From assembly GCA_030431485.1 (NCBI GenBank), contig JAUIIR010000035.1:1-40034 (forward strand): a stretch of 40,034 nt of DNA. The letters run 5' to 3'. Positions within the stretch are counted from its first letter, which is position 1; each line of letters begins with the position of its first letter. Shown here piece by piece: positions 7,531-15,814 of this stretch. Origin of the DNA: Alphaproteobacteria bacterium. GTDB taxonomy: Bacteria > Pseudomonadota > Alphaproteobacteria > Rhodobacterales > Rhodobacteraceae. Below the pieces are notes generated by a model. That model saw nothing but the letters and a program-made list of their open reading frames with translations. It was not told where the DNA came from and ran no database searches. Both the position numbers and the translations under genes were made by a program.

Positions 7531-7925
7531 GTGAAAGAAACCTCCTGTGACGCCAGCTTGACCGTCAGCGCAAAGCTGCCTTCATTCATGAGCCAAGGCA
7601 GAACGACGTAATTCCGGGCACCGGATCCGTGCATCGGATCATTTGCAGCGACTTGGCGTGCGTCTTCGAGTGATTGCGCACGCAGGATGATCAGGCCCTT
7701 GCCTGTCCAGTCTTGCCCGGTCTCATCGGACAAAGGCCCAGCGGCAACCAGGCGATCTTCACGTTCAAGGGTGCGCTGATATTCCAGGTGGCGTGGCAGC
7801 ATGTCACGCACAGCCTGTTTGTCCGCAGCAGGTTCCGTTAGAACGACGAAGTACTCGCGCGCGGCAAGGCCTTCGGCACGGGCCGCATTTATCCGGTCCC
7901 GCCAAGTTCGGGGATCATTGCTCAC
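7527..7925 (-). CDS. YCII-related (dimeric alpha/beta barrel) protein
   Basis: Protein of 132 residues with a YciI-like ferredoxin fold. The segment EYFVVLTEPAADKQAVRD at about residues 24-41 and the A-NDP(M)H motif in QVAANDPMHGSGA carry the His-Asp pair seen in the family. Relatives include a chlorohydroquinone or lactone processing enzyme (TftG) and many of unknown role. It lies second in the operon, 27 bp after the SDR gene, and overlaps the Ldh-family gene by 4 bp. It could isomerise or dehydrate a pathway intermediate; no specific activity can be assigned. Confidence 0.82.
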   Translation of the reverse strand: MSNDPRTWRDRINAARAEGLAAREYFVVLTEPAADKQAVRDMLPRHLEYQRTLEREDRLVAAGPLSDETGQDWTGKGLIILRAQSLEDARQVAANDPMHGSGARNYVVLPWLMNEGSFALTVKLASQEVSFT

Positions 7926-7952
7926 CGCGATCTCCTGTGCAAATAGCCATTT

Positions 7953-8723
7953 TCAATAGAAAAATTCCCCATTGTTCACGACGAGGCACTGGCCAGTCAT
8001 ATGATCGCTGTCCGAGGAGGCGAGATAGAGGATTGTGCCAGTCAGATCCTCTGGACGGTATTCATGCGGAATGGCGCGGGCCGAGAGAATTTGCTCTTTC
8101 AGGTCCGGGTTTTCCGCGAATTGTGTGTCTGTGATCTGGCTGCTGACCAGTCCGAAGGCGGCGCAATTCACGCGGATGCCTGAAGGTCCAAGCTCAGCAG
8201 CTGCCGCACGTGTCATCGCAAGAACGGCGCCTTTCGCGGTGACGTAGTGCAAACGATGGGTCTTGCCCGTCATCATGGTCGTCGAACCAAGGTTGACGAT
8301 CTTGCCGTAACCCGCTTGGCGCATAAGCGGAGCGACCGCCTGAATGCACAGGAACATTCCCCTCACATTCACGGCGAACAGCCTGTCCCAGTCATCGACA
8401 GCGATCTCTTCGATGCTGACGGGCGGCATATTCGAACCAAGACCTGCGTTATTGACAAGGATGTCGGGCGTCCCGAATGCACAGCAGGTTTTGTCCATCA
8501 GCTCTGCAACCTGACCTGCGTCGGACACGTCAACCTTCAGTGCCATCGCGGTGCCGCCGTCTTCGTGAATCCTGGCGGCGACAGCTGAGGCATCTTGAAC
8601 ATCCGCAACCACAACTTTGGCGCCCTCTGCGGCCAGGCCTTGCGCAAAGGCGGCCCCCAATGAGGCACGCTCGCCAAATGCAGCACCTGTCACGATCGCT
8701 GTTCGCCCTTCGAAACGTGCCAT
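7953..8723 (-). CDS. SDR-family NAD(P)-dependent oxidoreductase
   Basis: Classical short-chain dehydrogenase/reductase of 256 residues, cytoplasmic. The nucleotide-binding loop reads TGAAFGERASLGAAFA, slightly longer than the usual TGxxxGxG. Other motifs are VVVADV (the Asp suggests NAD preference), NNAG, the catalytic Ser in VNLGSTT, and YVTAK. It is the first gene of a seven-gene operon running to 3337 and is divergent from the GMC oxidoreductase gene across a 372-bp control region. It likely oxidises an alcohol or diol at the start of the pathway. The C-terminus ends normally. Confidence 0.92.
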   Translation of the reverse strand: MARFEGRTAIVTGAAFGERASLGAAFAQGLAAEGAKVVVADVQDASAVAARIHEDGGTAMALKVDVSDAGQVAELMDKTCCAFGTPDILVNNAGLGSNMPPVSIEEIAVDDWDRLFAVNVRGMFLCIQAVAPLMRQAGYGKIVNLGSTTMMTGKTHRLHYVTAKGAVLAMTRAAAAELGPSGIRVNCAAFGLVSSQITDTQFAENPDLKEQILSARAIPHEYRPEDLTGTILYLASSDSDHMTGQCLVVNNGEFFY

Positions 8724-9095
8724 AAGTCAGATGTGCTCCACTTGCAGTCGACGGCCCGCGCCGTGCATTCGACTTTCGTCAATTCCCTGCATGCCAACCC
8801 TTCTTACCGTGTCTTGCCAAACATGCCGGCGTCGCTTGGCCAGCTGCAGCATTCAGAAAAACCTTTGCAAAAACGATTTTTGGCCCCTGGCGAACCGGGT
8901 TCGTGGATGAAGTGCCGTCCGCAAAGGAAAATCGCCACAAAGGTGTATGATCCAAGTATCTTGTAATCATACATGAAAGTCAATACTATGCATTAATACC
9001 AAAATAATCGATAAAATAAATGATGCGCGATTTTTTGTGACGTTGTGAACTATGGTCACTGGAGCGTCGGGTTTTTGATGGTGGGGAAAGAAGCA
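8724..9095. promoter_or_regulatory. Divergent control region between SDR operon and GMC gene
   Basis: This 372-bp stretch holds no convincing gene. Its key element is an inverted repeat, TGTATGAT (8944-8951) and ATCATACA (8966-8973), with a nested CAAG-TAT-CTTG in between. On the minus strand TTGACT (8978-8983) and GATACT (8955-8960), 17 bp apart, form a candidate promoter for the SDR operon. On the plus strand TTGTAA (8961-8966) and TACTAT (8984-8989), also 17 bp apart, could serve the GMC gene. The repeat overlaps both, as expected for one regulator controlling two divergent units. Confidence 0.45.
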
Positions 9096-10808
9096 ATGCC
9101 GAACGAGTGTTTTGATGTCGTCGTGGTTGGCGGTGGATCATCGGGTTGCGTCTTGGCCAGCAGGCTTTCAGAGGATCCCAAGACAAGTGTGCTGTTGATT
9201 GAAGCGGGAAGGGACACTCCGCCTGGGCACACGCCTGATACCGTCAAGGACCTGATGCATCGATCGGCCTATGAGCCGGAAAACATGTGGTCGGGGTTGG
9301 TCGCGAATTATGCAAGCCACGCTGTCTATGGATCGGCAGCACCAACAGGCCAGCGGGTAGAGCAGGCCCGGATCATGGGCGGTGGTTCAAGTGTGAACGC
9401 GATGGCTGCTTTGCGGGGAACCCCCGAAGACTTCCAAGCCTGGGTTGATATAGGCGCGGTCGGTTGGGGGTATTCAGATGTCTTGCCCTACTTTTGCCGG
9501 GTTGAAACAGACAACGATTTTTCGGGGAGGGATCATGGCAATTCCGGTCCAATGTCACTGCGCCGCACGGCGCGCGCGCAATGGCCCCCTTTGACACGGG
9601 CATTGACCGAGGCTGCACAGCGCGATGGCTTTCGCTTTGTGGAGGACCATAACGCGGCGTTCGAAGATGGGTTTGCCCCCATTGCGCGAATGGCAACGGC
9701 AATGGAACGGTCTTCTGTTGCCGAAAACTATCTGACTGAAAAGGTGAGGCGGCGACCCAACCTTCATATTCTTGCGGATCACCACGTGGATCGTGTGGTG
9801 TTCGAGGGGAGGCGCGCCGTTGGTGTCATTGCCCAATCCGAAGGAAGTGTATCGCGATACGGCGCCTTGGAAGTTGTGATTTGTGCAGGCGCCCTGCAAA
9901 CGCCGGCCATCCTGATGCGATCCGGTCTTGGAGCGGTGGAATCGTTGGGACATCACGGTATCGATGTCGTTGCCGACTTGCCCGGTGTGGGGAGAAACCT
10001 TCAGGAACACGCGGCGGCATCGATTGCGGCCTATTTGGTTCCCCAGGCGCGGCAAGATATATCAAATCGGCCGATACACAACGCGGCCCTTCGGCTGTCT
10101 TCGAACATCGCGGACTGCCCGCCGTCGGATGTGATGATGTACTTCATGAACAAGTCTGGTTGGCATCCTGTCAGCCAAAGGATCGGTGCAACACTTGTCG
10201 GTCTCTTGAAGCCATATTCGCGCGGCGTGGTCACATTGAATTCCAGGGATGCGTGGGCCTTGCCTTCCGTTGATTTCAACATGCTTTCCGATCCCCGGGA
10301 CATGGCACGGATGAAATTCGGCCTGCGCCGGGCTTATGGGTTTTATCAACACGCAGAGGTCAAGACGTTGTGTCGGGCTGTCTTTCCAGCGGCGTATTCC
10401 GAACGCGTGCGCAACCTGAACCAGCATTCCCGCGCCAACTACATCAAGTCTTGGCTGTTTTCCCAACTTCTTGACCTGAGCGGTCCGCTTCGTCAGCGCA
10501 TTCTGGAAATGGCGGTGGCGCAGCAAAGACATGCCAGTCGGATTATGAAGGATGACGATCTTCTTGAAGCCTGGATTGTCAGCAATCTGCGCGGCATGTG
10601 GCACCCTTGTGGAACCTGCCGTATGGGCCGCGAGGATGATCGGCTCTCGGTCGTTGACGCGAATGGGCGGGTTCAGGGCGTCGGTGGGCTTCGGATCGCT
10701 GATGCTTCGATCATGCCCGAGATTCCGCGTGCGAACACAAACCTGACCGTTCTCATGGCTGCCGAGAAAATCAGTGACGCAATGAAAGCCGGGCCGGTAA
10801 CAGGCTGA
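9096..10808 (+). CDS. GMC family FAD-dependent oxidoreductase (choline dehydrogenase-like)
   Basis: Flavoprotein alcohol dehydrogenase or oxidase of 570 residues. The Rossmann FAD motif VVVGGGSSGCVLASRLSE is near the N-terminus, followed by the second GMC signature around IMGGGSSVNAMAALRGTPED. The C-terminal segment MWHPCGTCRMG carries the catalytic His, and ADASIMPEIPRANTNLTV closes the active site. No signal peptide is seen. The start at 9096 puts the FAD motif where the family has it; an ATG at 9078 is an alternative. Its stop codon abuts the OsmC stop with no gap. The substrate is an unknown alcohol. Confidence 0.92.
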   Translation: MPNECFDVVVVGGGSSGCVLASRLSEDPKTSVLLIEAGRDTPPGHTPDTVKDLMHRSAYEPENMWSGLVANYASHAVYGSAAPTGQRVEQARIMGGGSSVNAMAALRGTPEDFQAWVDIGAVGWGYSDVLPYFCRVETDNDFSGRDHGNSGPMSLRRTARAQWPPLTRALTEAAQRDGFRFVEDHNAAFEDGFAPIARMATAMERSSVAENYLTEKVRRRPNLHILADHHVDRVVFEGRRAVGVIAQSEGSVSRYGALEVVICAGALQTPAILMRSGLGAVESLGHHGIDVVADLPGVGRNLQEHAAASIAAYLVPQARQDISNRPIHNAALRLSSNIADCPPSDVMMYFMNKSGWHPVSQRIGATLVGLLKPYSRGVVTLNSRDAWALPSVDFNMLSDPRDMARMKFGLRRAYGFYQHAEVKTLCRAVFPAAYSERVRNLNQHSRANYIKSWLFSQLLDLSGPLRQRILEMAVAQQRHASRIMKDDDLLEAWIVSNLRGMWHPCGTCRMGREDDRLSVVDANGRVQGVGGLRIADASIMPEIPRANTNLTVLMAAEKISDAMKAGPVTG

Positions 10809-11261
10809 TCAATCGAACTGAACGTTCCAGGTTTCCTGTACGTTGCAACCTGCGGCTCTGAGAGTGACAGTGATCGGGCAAAAGCGCGACACATCCGCTT
10901 TCAAAGTCTCAAAGTCTTCGGAATTGGCTGATGTTTGGCAGTTGACCGTCACTCTGACCTCGACAAAGGGCACGGCCACGGTCTCCAATTGTTGCACCCC
11001 GCGTCGGTCAAAATCACATTCAAGCGACACGTCAAAATTCCTCAGATCAATGTCCATCCGCCTGGCCACGTTATGGGCAATGACGTTTATGCATCCCAGC
11101 AAGGATGCCATCAGCATTTCCGTGGGAGAGGGGCCCTGGTTGGACCCACCGCGTTCTAACGGCTCGTCGATGACCGTACTGACGTCCCGTGTTTGAACAA
11201 GGGTTCGCGCTTGAGTTTCACAGGTGCCGCTCAGTCGATCTGTTCGCATATAATCTTGCAT
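10809..11261 (-). CDS. OsmC family protein
   Basis: Predicted thiol peroxidase-like protein of 150 residues. Both family cysteines are present: LLGCINVIAHN (peroxidatic Cys in the central helix) and FCPITVTLR near the C-terminus. The family segment GPSPTEMLMASLLG precedes the first. OsmC proteins reduce organic hydroperoxides. It is probably co-transcribed with the FMN reductase gene only if transcription passes the 24-bp gap from that gene's opposite end; both read leftward, with OsmC downstream. Next to a flavoprotein oxidoreductase, peroxide defence is a plausible role. Confidence 0.9.
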   Translation of the reverse strand: MQDYMRTDRLSGTCETQARTLVQTRDVSTVIDEPLERGGSNQGPSPTEMLMASLLGCINVIAHNVARRMDIDLRNFDVSLECDFDRRGVQQLETVAVPFVEVRVTVNCQTSANSEDFETLKADVSRFCPITVTLRAAGCNVQETWNVQFD

Positions 11262-11285
11262 CTGATTTCTCCGAAATCTCTTGGG

Positions 11286-11897
11286 CTACATCCCGTTGGG
11301 GAATTTCTTGAGAAGCGCGTCGCCCTCTTCTCTCAGAGCGCTCAGGTGACGTGCGTAGAGTATAAGGACATCAAGCGCATTTTCGGTTCGTTCAAACACA
11401 AAACTCTGCTCTTCGGTAAGCGTTTCGGGCTTGGGGTCGAGCAGGTGGGATTTGCAATTCTTGATCACCAGATGGTCAGGAATATAGCAAATCTTGGTGT
11501 TCTTACCGCTGTTCGCGCGTAGCTCCGATACTGGATATGCCCCGCTCATTCCTGCTGAGACCGAGACGATAAGGGTTGGCTTGTTCGCCAGCTCCTTTGC
11601 GTTACAGCATAAAATCAGGTTCTTCAGTGCTGGGCTGGCCAGCCCGTGCCATTCGGGTGTGATGAACACAAACCCATCGCAGCCCTCGATCTGAGACGAA
11701 AGCGCCGCCCAATCTATCCCCGCGCTCTGAGCCAGCGTTTGGTATTCGGGTTCCCATTGTGGCAACTTGGTTTCGTGCAGGTCGAGGACGTGCGCCTCAA
11801 CACCTTGTCTGCGGCCAAGCATTTTCTGCAAACAGTCAGCGATGCGGCGGCTTTCAGAGCCTGCCCTATGACTGCCGCTGATGACGAGCAGTTTCAT
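11286..11897 (-). CDS. NADPH-dependent FMN reductase family protein
   Basis: Flavodoxin-fold NAD(P)H oxidoreductase of 203 residues. The FMN phosphate loop is SGSHRAGSESRR near the N-terminus, and the second flavin motif is ITPEWHGLASPALKN at mid-protein. The start at 11897 has GGAG five bases upstream; an in-frame extension to 11951 lacks family similarity and is rejected. Relatives reduce FMN, quinones or azo dyes. It lies 24 bp upstream of the OsmC gene on the same strand, so the pair may form an oxidative-stress unit. It is divergent from the TRAP operon. Confidence 0.9.
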   Translation of the reverse strand: MKLLVISGSHRAGSESRRIADCLQKMLGRRQGVEAHVLDLHETKLPQWEPEYQTLAQSAGIDWAALSSQIEGCDGFVFITPEWHGLASPALKNLILCCNAKELANKPTLIVSVSAGMSGAYPVSELRANSGKNTKICYIPDHLVIKNCKSHLLDPKPETLTEEQSFVFERTENALDVLILYARHLSALREEGDALLKKFPNGM

Positions 11898-12024
11898 GTG
11901 AACTCCAATCTTCTTCTGCTTGGCTTCGTTTCCGGCCAACGAAGCGTCCAAGTGTTAGCGCCTATTTTTTCCGCTCTCAATGATGCAAAAAAATAATCGA
12001 AAATCCACAACAAAACATAAAATA

Positions 12025-12063
12025 TTGACAGGATCCTAATGATCGATAGAATTTACGGTAAAT
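12025..12063 (+). promoter_or_regulatory. Promoter and palindromic operator for the TRAP operon
   Basis: TTGACA (12025-12030), then 16 bp, then TAGAAT (12047-12052) make a good sigma-70-type promoter facing dctP. Overlapping the -10 and presumed start region is a perfect 6-1-6 palindrome, ATTTAC-G-GTAAAT (12051-12063), well placed to be a repressor site. No regulator gene sits next to this operon. The leader from here to dctP is about 125 nt. Confidence 0.5.
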
Positions 12064-12189
12064 ATTGCATGACTGCCGTGCACGTGGTTCTGCGAGGCAT
12101 CGCAGAGCTGTGCAGCGTGAGGCGTTGGGAACGACCAAAGGCGAGACGAAAAAGCCACTTCGCAAGTAACAGAGAGATGGAGGTATACC

Positions 12190-13206
12190 TTGAAACACTG
12201 GATCAACCTGCCCGCTATGGCCCTGGCAGCGGTTGCCGCTCTTGGGGCAGCCAAGGCTTCTGCTGAAACCAATTGGCAATTCCATTCACCGGATTCCGCA
12301 AGATTCTGGTTGGTAGGTGTTATGGAGAATTTTGCCGAAAACGTTGGCACATCTACTGGTGGTGAGTTGAATGTCACCGTTTTCCCTGCCGGATCTTCAG
12401 GCTTCAAGGGAGACCAAGCGCTTGATGCGGTGGCTGAAAACCTGCTCTCTATGGCTGCCGTCTATGGCGGGCACGTTGCCGGCCAGGAAAAAATCATGGA
12501 ATTGATGGATTTGCCTGACTTTGTTCCGGGTGACATCGAGTTCCGTCAGAAGCTCTGGGATGGGTTGAAGCCACTCTATGCAGAGTATCTGGAGAGCAAA
12601 TATGACGTTCTGCTTCTGGACGTCGTTCAAATCAACCCGCGTCGGGTCTATGCCAAGTCCCCGATCAACAGCGTTGCAGACCTGTCGGGTTTGAAACTTC
12701 GCGCGCTTGGCCGTGCGGATGCGGAATTCCTGCGCCAGCTCGGTGCCGAGCCGACGACGACAGCATGGGGCGAAATCTACACATCGCTTCAGCAGGGCCT
12801 CATTGATGGTCTGATGTCTACCGAAGCAGGTCACGCCTCGATGAAGTTCTACGAGGTCACAGACTATGTGCTCGATACGGCGAATGCCGGTCCAAGTGTC
12901 TTTATCTTCGTCAATCGAGACGCCTACGAGGATCTTTCTGACGCTGAAAAATCCGCTGTCGAGGCCGCGGTTGCCGATTTCCGTACGGCACATGTCACGG
13001 CCTATCAGGGCAGTGATGCTTGGGGCCGCAGCACGGCAGTTGAACAAGGTATGCAGATCGCTGCTGTCAGTGACGCGGATGCCGCAAAGATGCGTGAAAT
13101 CTCTGCCGGGATCGTGACTGAATGGCAGGCAAGTTTGACGGACAAAGAGCGTCCGATCTACGAGGCTGCGCAATCCATGATCGACGCCTACCACGCAGGC
13201 AACTAA
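12190..13206 (+). CDS. dctP: TRAP transporter substrate-binding protein DctP
   Basis: Periplasmic solute receptor of 338 residues. The best start is a TTG at 12190, six bases after GGAGG; it begins a signal peptide (KHWINLPAMALAAVAALGAA, cleaved near ASAE). Mature-region family marks include PINSVADLSGLKLRA and WGEIYTSLQQGLIDG, and the conserved Arg in LKLRALG usually grips the ligand carboxylate. It delivers an organic acid to DctQM. It is the first gene of the TRAP operon, 106 bp ahead of dctQ, with a strong hairpin in the gap. The ligand is unknown. Confidence 0.94.
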   Translation: MKHWINLPAMALAAVAALGAAKASAETNWQFHSPDSARFWLVGVMENFAENVGTSTGGELNVTVFPAGSSGFKGDQALDAVAENLLSMAAVYGGHVAGQEKIMELMDLPDFVPGDIEFRQKLWDGLKPLYAEYLESKYDVLLLDVVQINPRRVYAKSPINSVADLSGLKLRALGRADAEFLRQLGAEPTTTAWGEIYTSLQQGLIDGLMSTEAGHASMKFYEVTDYVLDTANAGPSVFIFVNRDAYEDLSDAEKSAVEAAVADFRTAHVTAYQGSDAWGRSTAVEQGMQIAAVSDADAAKMREISAGIVTEWQASLTDKERPIYEAAQSMIDAYHAGN

Positions 13207-13219
13207 CGCGTTGTCGCGA

Positions 13220-13280
13220 TGATCGACGCCTGAAGCCGTTGTGTAACTCTCCCTGGCACAACGCACTCTGGCGTCGATCA
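13220..13280 (+). other. Long bipartite hairpin between dctP and dctQ
   Basis: An 11-bp outer stem (TGATCGACGCC, 13220-13230, with GGCGTCGATCA, 13270-13280) and a 7-bp inner stem (CGTTGTG, 13237-13243, with CACAACG, 13257-13263) share one centre. They are separated by a symmetric 6x6 internal loop. The structure starts 14 nt after the dctP stop and is not followed by a U-run, so it is not a typical terminator. It is best read as an intercistronic mRNA-stabilising or attenuating element giving more binding protein than permease. Confidence 0.7.
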
Positions 13281-13312
13281 CTTCAAAACCAGCAGAGCAG
13301 AGTCAAAAACGA

Positions 13313-13846
13313 ATGGAAAATATGCAGAACAGGCTGGCCGAATTGACACGCCGATTCAGTTTGACCCTCGCGTATCTCGGTGCCCTGAGTGCTGTCTTGT
13401 TGGTCCTGATCGTGTCTTATGGCGTGTTCATGAGATTTGTCGTTGGAAAACCTCAGACTTGGACCGATCAGATGGCCGAATACTGTCTGCTTTGGATTGT
13501 CTTCTTCGGCCTGGCTTACACCTTGGTTGTTGAGGGGCATGTCCGCATGGAGCTTGTCCTTGCGAATGTCGGCAAGCGTGCACAGAAAGTTTTGCAGGTC
13601 TTTGCCCATCTCGTTGGCTGTCTGTTCGCGGCAGGTTTGTTTCTGGGTGTCTTGAACAACTTCGAAACGTTCTGGAGCAGAAATACCATATCAATGTCAG
13701 GACTTCCGATCCCACTTTGGATCCCTGCAATTCCAACCCTTCTAGGTTCTTTTGCGTTGTTTGCCGTGATGTTCATGCGCTTGCTCGAATACGCTTTTGA
13801 TCAGAAAGATCCGTCCCCCGAAAATGAGGAAGTCGATCCGACATGA
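13313..13846 (+). CDS. dctQ: TRAP transporter small permease DctQ
   Basis: Inner-membrane small subunit of 177 residues with four predicted helices, starting at LAYLGALSAVLLVLIVSYGV. The DctQ core WTDQMAEYCLLWIVFFGLAY is present at about residues 49-68. It pairs with DctM to form the sodium-driven channel fed by DctP. The final codon overlaps the dctM start (ATGA), so the two are translationally coupled. Confidence 0.92.
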   Translation: MENMQNRLAELTRRFSLTLAYLGALSAVLLVLIVSYGVFMRFVVGKPQTWTDQMAEYCLLWIVFFGLAYTLVVEGHVRMELVLANVGKRAQKVLQVFAHLVGCLFAAGLFLGVLNNFETFWSRNTISMSGLPIPLWIPAIPTLLGSFALFAVMFMRLLEYAFDQKDPSPENEEVDPT

Positions 13847-15132
13847 ATATTATTGGCATATCAGTCGCACTGATGTTCCTGCTGATGGCGGGCGGTGTGT
13901 GGATTGCAGCAGCACTCGGTTTGGCAGCGGGGGTGGGACTGACTCAGTTCCTCAGCTTTGACCGCATGGTTTCTATCGTTGGCAAAATGGCTTGGCAGGA
14001 AGGCACGCGCTTTATTGTGATTGCCCTTCCTCTATTTATCCTTATGGGCGAAGTCCTGTTGCAGTGCGGTGTCATGAAACGGATCTATGCTGCGACATCA
14101 AAGCTGGTCTCGGCCGTGCCGGGGGGATTGTTGCAGACAAACATCGCGACGGGCACCATCTTTGCGGCTTGTTCAGGCTCAAGCCTGGCCTCGGCGGCGA
14201 CAATTGGATCCTCCGGTTATCCCGTCATCAAGTCCCGCGGCTATGAAAAGCGTCTGTCTCTGGGGTCGATTGCAGCGGGCGGTACATTGGGGATTCTCAT
14301 TCCGCCAAGTATCATTTTCATCATCTATGGCAGCCTGGCAGAGGTTTCGATTGGACAGCTGTTTCTGGCAGGCTTGTTTCCCGGATTGCTCCTTGCGTTC
14401 GCCTACAGTGCGTATATCGGCCTACGCGCTTTGCTGAATCCAAATCTCGCGCAAAAAGAAAAAATGGCGAACTTCCGCGAGTTCTTTTCCGCGCTTCTTG
14501 AACTCTGGCAGATCTGGGTTCTGATTTTCGTGATTATGGGCGGTATTTATGGCGGCATAGCCAGCCCGACCGAGGTTGCCGGTCTGGCAGCGTTCCTGAC
14601 CGTCATCTTTGCGGCTTTCACCGGAGAGCTAACCTTCGAGCGTATGAAGAAAGCCTGCTTGAACACGGTCAGGCAGACCAGCATGATTGTTCTGGTCATT
14701 GCGATGGCCAAGGTTCTCTCACTGATTTTGATTTATGCGCAGGTGCCGGCAAAATCAGTTGAATGGGTCAGTTCCACCGGGCTGACGCCGTTGACTCTCG
14801 TGTTCATGATGATTGCCCTCTACCTGGTCATGGGGATGTTTTTTGATGGCATCTCAATGATGGTCATTACCATCCCCTTCATCGCGCCGACGATGACTTC
14901 AGTTGGAATCGATTTGGTTTGGTTGGGCGTCCTGATTGTCTTGACGATCGAAATCGGCCTGTTGACGCCGCCTGTTGGGTTGAATCTGTATATTCTGCAG
15001 GGCGCGACCGGAGAACCTTTCTGGGACATCGTGCTGGGATCGCTTCCATTCGTCGTTGTTCAGATGATCGTACTGGGCTTGGTTGTCTTCTTCCCGCAGA
15101 TTGCCATGTTCCTTCCGGCAGCAGTTTTCTAG
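13843..15132 (+). CDS. dctM: TRAP transporter large permease DctM
   Basis: Main membrane subunit of 429 residues with about 11-12 predicted helices. Family segments are visible: IALPLFILMGEVLL, AACSGSSLASAATIG, LGILIPPSIIFIIYG and EIGLLTPPVGLNLYILQG. It belongs to the ion transporter superfamily and moves an organic acid with sodium. The gene is complete and followed 24 bp later by the ABM-domain membrane protein on the same strand. Confidence 0.95.
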   Translation: MNIIGISVALMFLLMAGGVWIAAALGLAAGVGLTQFLSFDRMVSIVGKMAWQEGTRFIVIALPLFILMGEVLLQCGVMKRIYAATSKLVSAVPGGLLQTNIATGTIFAACSGSSLASAATIGSSGYPVIKSRGYEKRLSLGSIAAGGTLGILIPPSIIFIIYGSLAEVSIGQLFLAGLFPGLLLAFAYSAYIGLRALLNPNLAQKEKMANFREFFSALLELWQIWVLIFVIMGGIYGGIASPTEVAGLAAFLTVIFAAFTGELTFERMKKACLNTVRQTSMIVLVIAMAKVLSLILIYAQVPAKSVEWVSSTGLTPLTLVFMMIALYLVMGMFFDGISMMVITIPFIAPTMTSVGIDLVWLGVLIVLTIEIGLLTPPVGLNLYILQGATGEPFWDIVLGSLPFVVVQMIVLGLVVFFPQIAMFLPAAVF

Positions 15133-15156
15133 CCTGGGAAGGAAAGGCAAAGAACT

Positions 15157-15705
15157 GTGTCAGTCGCCTCACAACCTGTCCTCTCTGTGATCGTACGACG
15201 TTTCCACAAAGATTTCTGGTCAGACGTTGACAGCATGACAGAAAGGCTTAAGCGCGCTGCCTCGGAGCAACCCGGATATCTTGGGTCGCAGAGCTGTCTT
15301 TCGTCCGGAGAGGACGGTTGTGAAGTGGTTACCGTTGTTTCGTTTGATTCACGTGAGAATTTTGAAGGTTGGAAGAATTCTCCGCTTCGAAATGACTTTG
15401 TCAAAGAACTCGACGTCTACACATTGGCTGATACCAACTATGCGAATTTTGAAGGCTTGTCGCTCCTTGCCTCACCGAAGGACGGAGCGGCAAAAATAGC
15501 GATCGTGGCCATCATTATTTTTTGGATTTTGGTTTTGGGTGGATTGTTAGGATTTCTTGCGAATGAATTTTTGCCTGTGACTATAAGCGCAGCATGGATG
15601 AACGTTTTCGTTGTGACAATCAACGTGACCCTTATCAGTTATTTTCTGCTTCCGTGGTCCTTGGCGTTTCTTGAGAATATTAAGCGCGGTTTTCTCAAAA
15701 AGTAG
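15157..15705 (+). CDS. ABM-domain protein with two C-terminal membrane helices
   Basis: Protein of 182 residues. The N-terminal 100 or so resemble an antibiotic biosynthesis monooxygenase (ABM) ferredoxin-like domain, with VIVRRFHKDFWSDVDSMTER and VTVVSFDSRENFEGWKNSP as the usual strand-helix pairs. Two hydrophobic helices follow (IAIVAIIIFWILVLGGLLGF and MNVFVVTINVTLISYFLL), ending in a basic tail. The start is GTG, with a purine-rich GGAAGGAAAGG ahead. It is the last gene of the TRAP operon. It may be a membrane-anchored heme- or quinone-binding enzyme; the real role is unknown. Confidence 0.82.
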   Translation: MSVASQPVLSVIVRRFHKDFWSDVDSMTERLKRAASEQPGYLGSQSCLSSGEDGCEVVTVVSFDSRENFEGWKNSPLRNDFVKELDVYTLADTNYANFEGLSLLASPKDGAAKIAIVAIIIFWILVLGGLLGFLANEFLPVTISAAWMNVFVVTINVTLISYFLLPWSLAFLENIKRGFLKK

Positions 15706-15743
15706 GGCCAGGATCCATCGCTTCCGGTTTGCGCATTGGTAAT

Positions 15744-15761
15744 CCCCCGTTTTTGTGGGGG
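15744..15761. terminator. Weak bidirectional terminator candidate between convergent operons
   Basis: CCCCC (15744-15748) and GGGGG (15757-15761) can pair around an 8-nt T-rich loop in the 109-bp gap between the ABM-TM gene and the aconitase X small subunit gene. There is no U-run on either side, so termination is uncertain. Confidence 0.3.
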
Positions 15762-15814
15762 CTGGGTCGCGTGTTGGCGAGGATCATCGAAGACGGTGCC
15801 GACAGTGCGGCGTT

